DNA of 19,543 nt, from contig JAJIYR010000082.1 in NCBI GenBank assembly GCA_020881085.1, positions 1-19,543 on the forward strand. Reading direction: 5' to 3'. Within the stretch, counting starts at the first letter, position 1, and each line of letters opens with the position of its first letter. The notes beneath the pieces were generated by a model. That model saw nothing but the letters and a program-made list of their open reading frames with translations. It was not told the origin of the DNA and did no database searches. Positions 15,665 through 19,543 of this stretch are shown one piece after another. This DNA comes from Rickettsia endosymbiont of Bryobia graminum. Lineage in GTDB: Bacteria > Pseudomonadota > Alphaproteobacteria > Rickettsiales > Rickettsiaceae. The translations under genes and the position numbers were made by a program.

Positions 15665-15748
15665 TGGTGCGGTCGAGAAGATTTGAACTTCCACTCCGTT
15701 AAGAACAGCGACCTCAACGCTGCGCGTCTACCATTCCGCCACGACCGC
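15665..15748 (-). tRNA. tRNA-Leu (anticodon GAG)
   Basis: On the minus strand an 84-nt tRNA folds with acceptor arms GCGGTCG (15748-15742) and CGACCGC (15675-15669), discriminator A, and an encoded CCA (15667-15665). The anticodon stem CAGCG/CGCTG (15722-15718 and 15710-15706) encloses the loop TTGAGGT, giving anticodon GAG (15715-15713), which reads CUU/CUC leucine codons. A variable arm (CTGTTCTTAACGGAG region) and the T arm GTTCAAATC are visible, as expected for a class II tRNA. It lies between the HAD gene and mgtE, in the same direction as both. Confidence 0.95.
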
Positions 15749-15783
15749 AAAAAATAATTTGCTAACTAATTAGCAAATTATTT
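15749..15783 (-). terminator. Intrinsic terminator of the HAD gene, abutting the tRNA 5' end
   Basis: AAATAATTTGCTAA (15752-15765) and its exact complement (15770-15783) form a 14-bp stem with a 4-nt loop. On the minus strand this is followed by a T-run (15754-15749) that ends exactly at the first base of tRNA-Leu. Stem and T-tract qualify it as a rho-independent terminator for the upstream HAD-family gene. A further 9-bp inverted repeat (15794-15802 with 15813-15821) overlaps that gene's stop codon. Confidence 0.7.
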
Positions 15784-15816
15784 AATAAATTTCAATAAAC
15801 TTTTTATTAAATAAGT

Positions 15817-16704
15817 TTATTTATGAAAAAAATCTTTTTTTTCACCTAATTGAATTATAAAACTTGGAATTACAGCTTCTTCAGTAGCGGCAATCTTTAG
15901 ATGCACTAGTTTTTCTTCAAGAGTATAATATTGGTTGTGAAATTTCGAAGCATTTCCTGTTAGTACTAAAGCTGAATCAATACCCATTTTATTTGCTCCT
16001 AGAATATCAGTATAAAAAGTGTCTCCAATCATAAGAACACGTTTTTTAGGGATATCTGGGAACTGATCTAGTATCTTATTATATATTTCTGGATATGGTT
16101 TACCTGCATAAATTATTTCTCCACCAAATTGCTTTACTTTAGCAGCAAAATATCCAGCGCAATATCTATAAACTCCTTGTTGCATTATTCCAAGATCTGG
16201 GTTAGCGCAGAGAGTAATGATTTTCTTTTCGGCAGCTTTTTTCAATATTTCATCATATTGATCTAAATTTAAATTTTCACCTTCATCGCAATAGAGTGAT
16301 AAAAGTAAAATATTAGCTTTATCTATATCGTTTGTTAAGGAGATTTTTGTTTTGGTAATAAGGTCATTTTCATCTGTCTTAAGATGATATACTAATGGAT
16401 TAGAAACGCCTAAAGCCTTCTCACTATTTACAATCATATCGACTGTTAGCTCTCCGGAGCTAACAATCATTTCCTTAGTAGCTTTGACTCCCCATTCAGT
16501 CATTCTACTTAATAAATGTTCCGCGCTACGAGGGGCGTTAGTAACAAAAAAGACTTTTTTATTTTTTGCTATTATATGATTAACATTATCAACTACTCCA
16601 GGGTAATTGTAATTTCCTTCAATTATTACCCCCCAAAGGTCAAATAAAAATATATCATAATCATTTAATATTTCGGAAACATGCTTAAAATTTAATCCAG
16701 TCAT
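15817..16704 (-). CDS. HAD-superfamily class IIA hydrolase (TIGR01459-like)
   Basis: The 295-residue protein has a haloacid-dehalogenase fold of the NagD/PGP-like IIA subfamily. Motif I is FDLWGVI at 21-27 (nucleophile D22), motif II is FVTNAPR with T55, the motif III lysine is K202 in AGKPYPEIY, and motif IV is MIGDTFYTDILGA with D228 and D233. Residues about 80-195 form the subfamily's cap domain. In motif I the usual second Asp is Trp (D-L-W-G), which, from memory, is normal for the TIGR01459 group. Likely a small phosphatase; substrate unknown. It is transcribed away from gyrB and ends in an intrinsic terminator just before tRNA-Leu. Confidence 0.88.
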   Translation of the reverse strand: MTGLNFKHVSEILNDYDIFLFDLWGVIIEGNYNYPGVVDNVNHIIAKNKKVFFVTNAPRSAEHLLSRMTEWGVKATKEMIVSSGELTVDMIVNSEKALGVSNPLVYHLKTDENDLITKTKISLTNDIDKANILLLSLYCDEGENLNLDQYDEILKKAAEKKIITLCANPDLGIMQQGVYRYCAGYFAAKVKQFGGEIIYAGKPYPEIYNKILDQFPDIPKKRVLMIGDTFYTDILGANKMGIDSALVLTGNASKFHNQYYTLEEKLVHLKIAATEEAVIPSFIIQLGEKKDFFHK

Positions 16705-16866
16705 TTATACCTACCAAAATTTCTTGCTCCTCATAATAAACAATAAATGATTTGAATAAAATACATTTTATTTTAAATATTCTTTTTTAAATTACATGTA
16801 ATTAATGCTTATTTTAAGTATTAAGCTTTAAGTATTAGACAGTTAATCTTTTTATAAGAAGAATAT

Positions 16867-16895
16867 ATACACCCTGTTTAATTTTGGTGTATAGT
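16867..16895 (+). promoter_or_regulatory. Inverted repeat overlapping a possible gyrB -10 box
   Basis: In the 241-bp divergent gap before gyrB, ATACACC (16867-16873) and GGTGTAT (16886-16892) form a 7-bp inverted repeat with a 12-nt spacer. The right arm overlaps TATAGT (16890-16895), a plausible -10 box about 50 bp before the gyrB ATG. No good -35 lies at the right distance. It could be an operator or a chance palindrome. A direct repeat of TTTAAGTATTA nearby (about 16812-16837) is the only other structure seen in the gap. Confidence 0.3.
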
Positions 16896-16939
16896 AATCT
16901 TTTTATGCATAAGTAATTTGAATGTTAAATGGTAAATAA

Positions 16940-19360
<2,421 letters not shown>

Positions 19361-19390
19361 CTATATATTAATATAATCTTTAAATCTCTT

Positions 19391-19543
19391 TTGGGTATAT
19401 TCCCCGCCGCTTGCGGCGTAATATGGAGGAATGAGCAAATATATATACACAAAAGTCATAATGTTACGGTACTGCTGTATCACATGGTATTTCCAGCAAA
19501 ATATCGCCAAGCAGTGTTTGACGTATCAGTTGATCAAGTATTA
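19391..19543 (+). mobile_element. IS200/IS605-type element, left end (runs off window)
   Basis: Downstream of gyrB a GC-rich hairpin, CGCCGC-TT-GCGGCG (19405-19418), stands out from the AT-rich background. It is followed by a GGAGG ribosome binding site (19425-19429) and the start of a tnpA frame. Such subterminal hairpins near the left end are typical of IS200/IS605 elements, which lack terminal inverted repeats and are moved as single strands by a Y1 HUH transposase. The precise left cleavage site is uncertain; 19391 is an estimate. The right end is outside the window. Confidence 0.75.
19431..19543 (+). pseudogene. tnpA: IS200-type transposase tnpA, N-terminal part, frameshifted
   Basis: The ATG at 19431 gives MSKYI, then the frame leaves homology. 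Reading from 19448 in the other frame restores HKSHNVTVLLYHMVFPAKYR and further residues to the window end, matching the start of Rickettsiales IS200 TnpA as I know it. The break is explained by one extra TA in a TATATATA tract (19440-19447; three TA units would keep frame). The second frame has no start codon of its own. The HUH motif and catalytic Tyr lie outside the window. Either the gene is inactivated, the sequence has a small indel error, or slippage in the tract restores the frame. Confidence 0.75.

Overview
The window looks like a stretch of an obligate intracellular alphaproteobacterium of the Rickettsiales, most likely Rickettsiaceae. It is very AT-rich. The core proteins (BamA, GyrB, isocitrate dehydrogenase, cytochrome bc1) read as Rickettsia/Orientia-like from memory. 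It carries IS630- and IS200-type insertion sequences, a palindromic repeat of a type scattered through Rickettsiales genomes, and a eukaryote-like Ulp1/C48 protease gene of the kind used as a host-directed effector. The genus cannot be fixed from sequence alone; an Orientia/Occidentia/Megaira-like lineage fits at least as well as Rickettsia proper.

Layout. Positions 1-489 hold the start of an IS630-type transposase (minus strand) abutting the last ~118 codons of radA (plus strand), so radA appears to be interrupted. A large minus-strand block follows, in transcription order from 8824 down to 642: rseP, bamA, skp, icd, mnhG, an MbhD/MbhE-like (MrpA C-terminal) gene, mnhB, ccmB and a small membrane protein. 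The genes from skp to ccmB are tightly spaced or overlapping; a 17-bp hairpin separates bamA from skp. nusB (plus) diverges from rseP. The cytochrome bc1 operon petA-petB-petC (12100 to 9615, minus) follows, with a 68-bp palindromic repeat between nusB and petC.

From 12335, two plus-strand genes follow: a 102-residue alpha/beta protein of unknown function and a 466-residue Ulp1-like cysteine protease with a Gln-rich linker and two related hydrophobic hairpins. Then come mgtE (minus), tRNA-Leu(GAG) (minus), a HAD-IIA phosphatase-like gene (minus) with a terminator ending at the tRNA 5' end, and gyrB (plus). Just downstream of gyrB an IS200/IS605 element begins (hairpin, ribosome binding site, tnpA). 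Its tnpA carries a 2-bp frameshift in a TA tract.

Most of the window is housekeeping: outer-membrane assembly (RseP, BamA, Skp), respiration and ion-gradient functions (bc1, Icd, Mrp-type subunits, CcmB), Mg2+ uptake, transcription and topology (NusB, GyrB). The accessory signal is the Ulp1-like putative effector at 12760-14160 and the mobile elements at both window ends.
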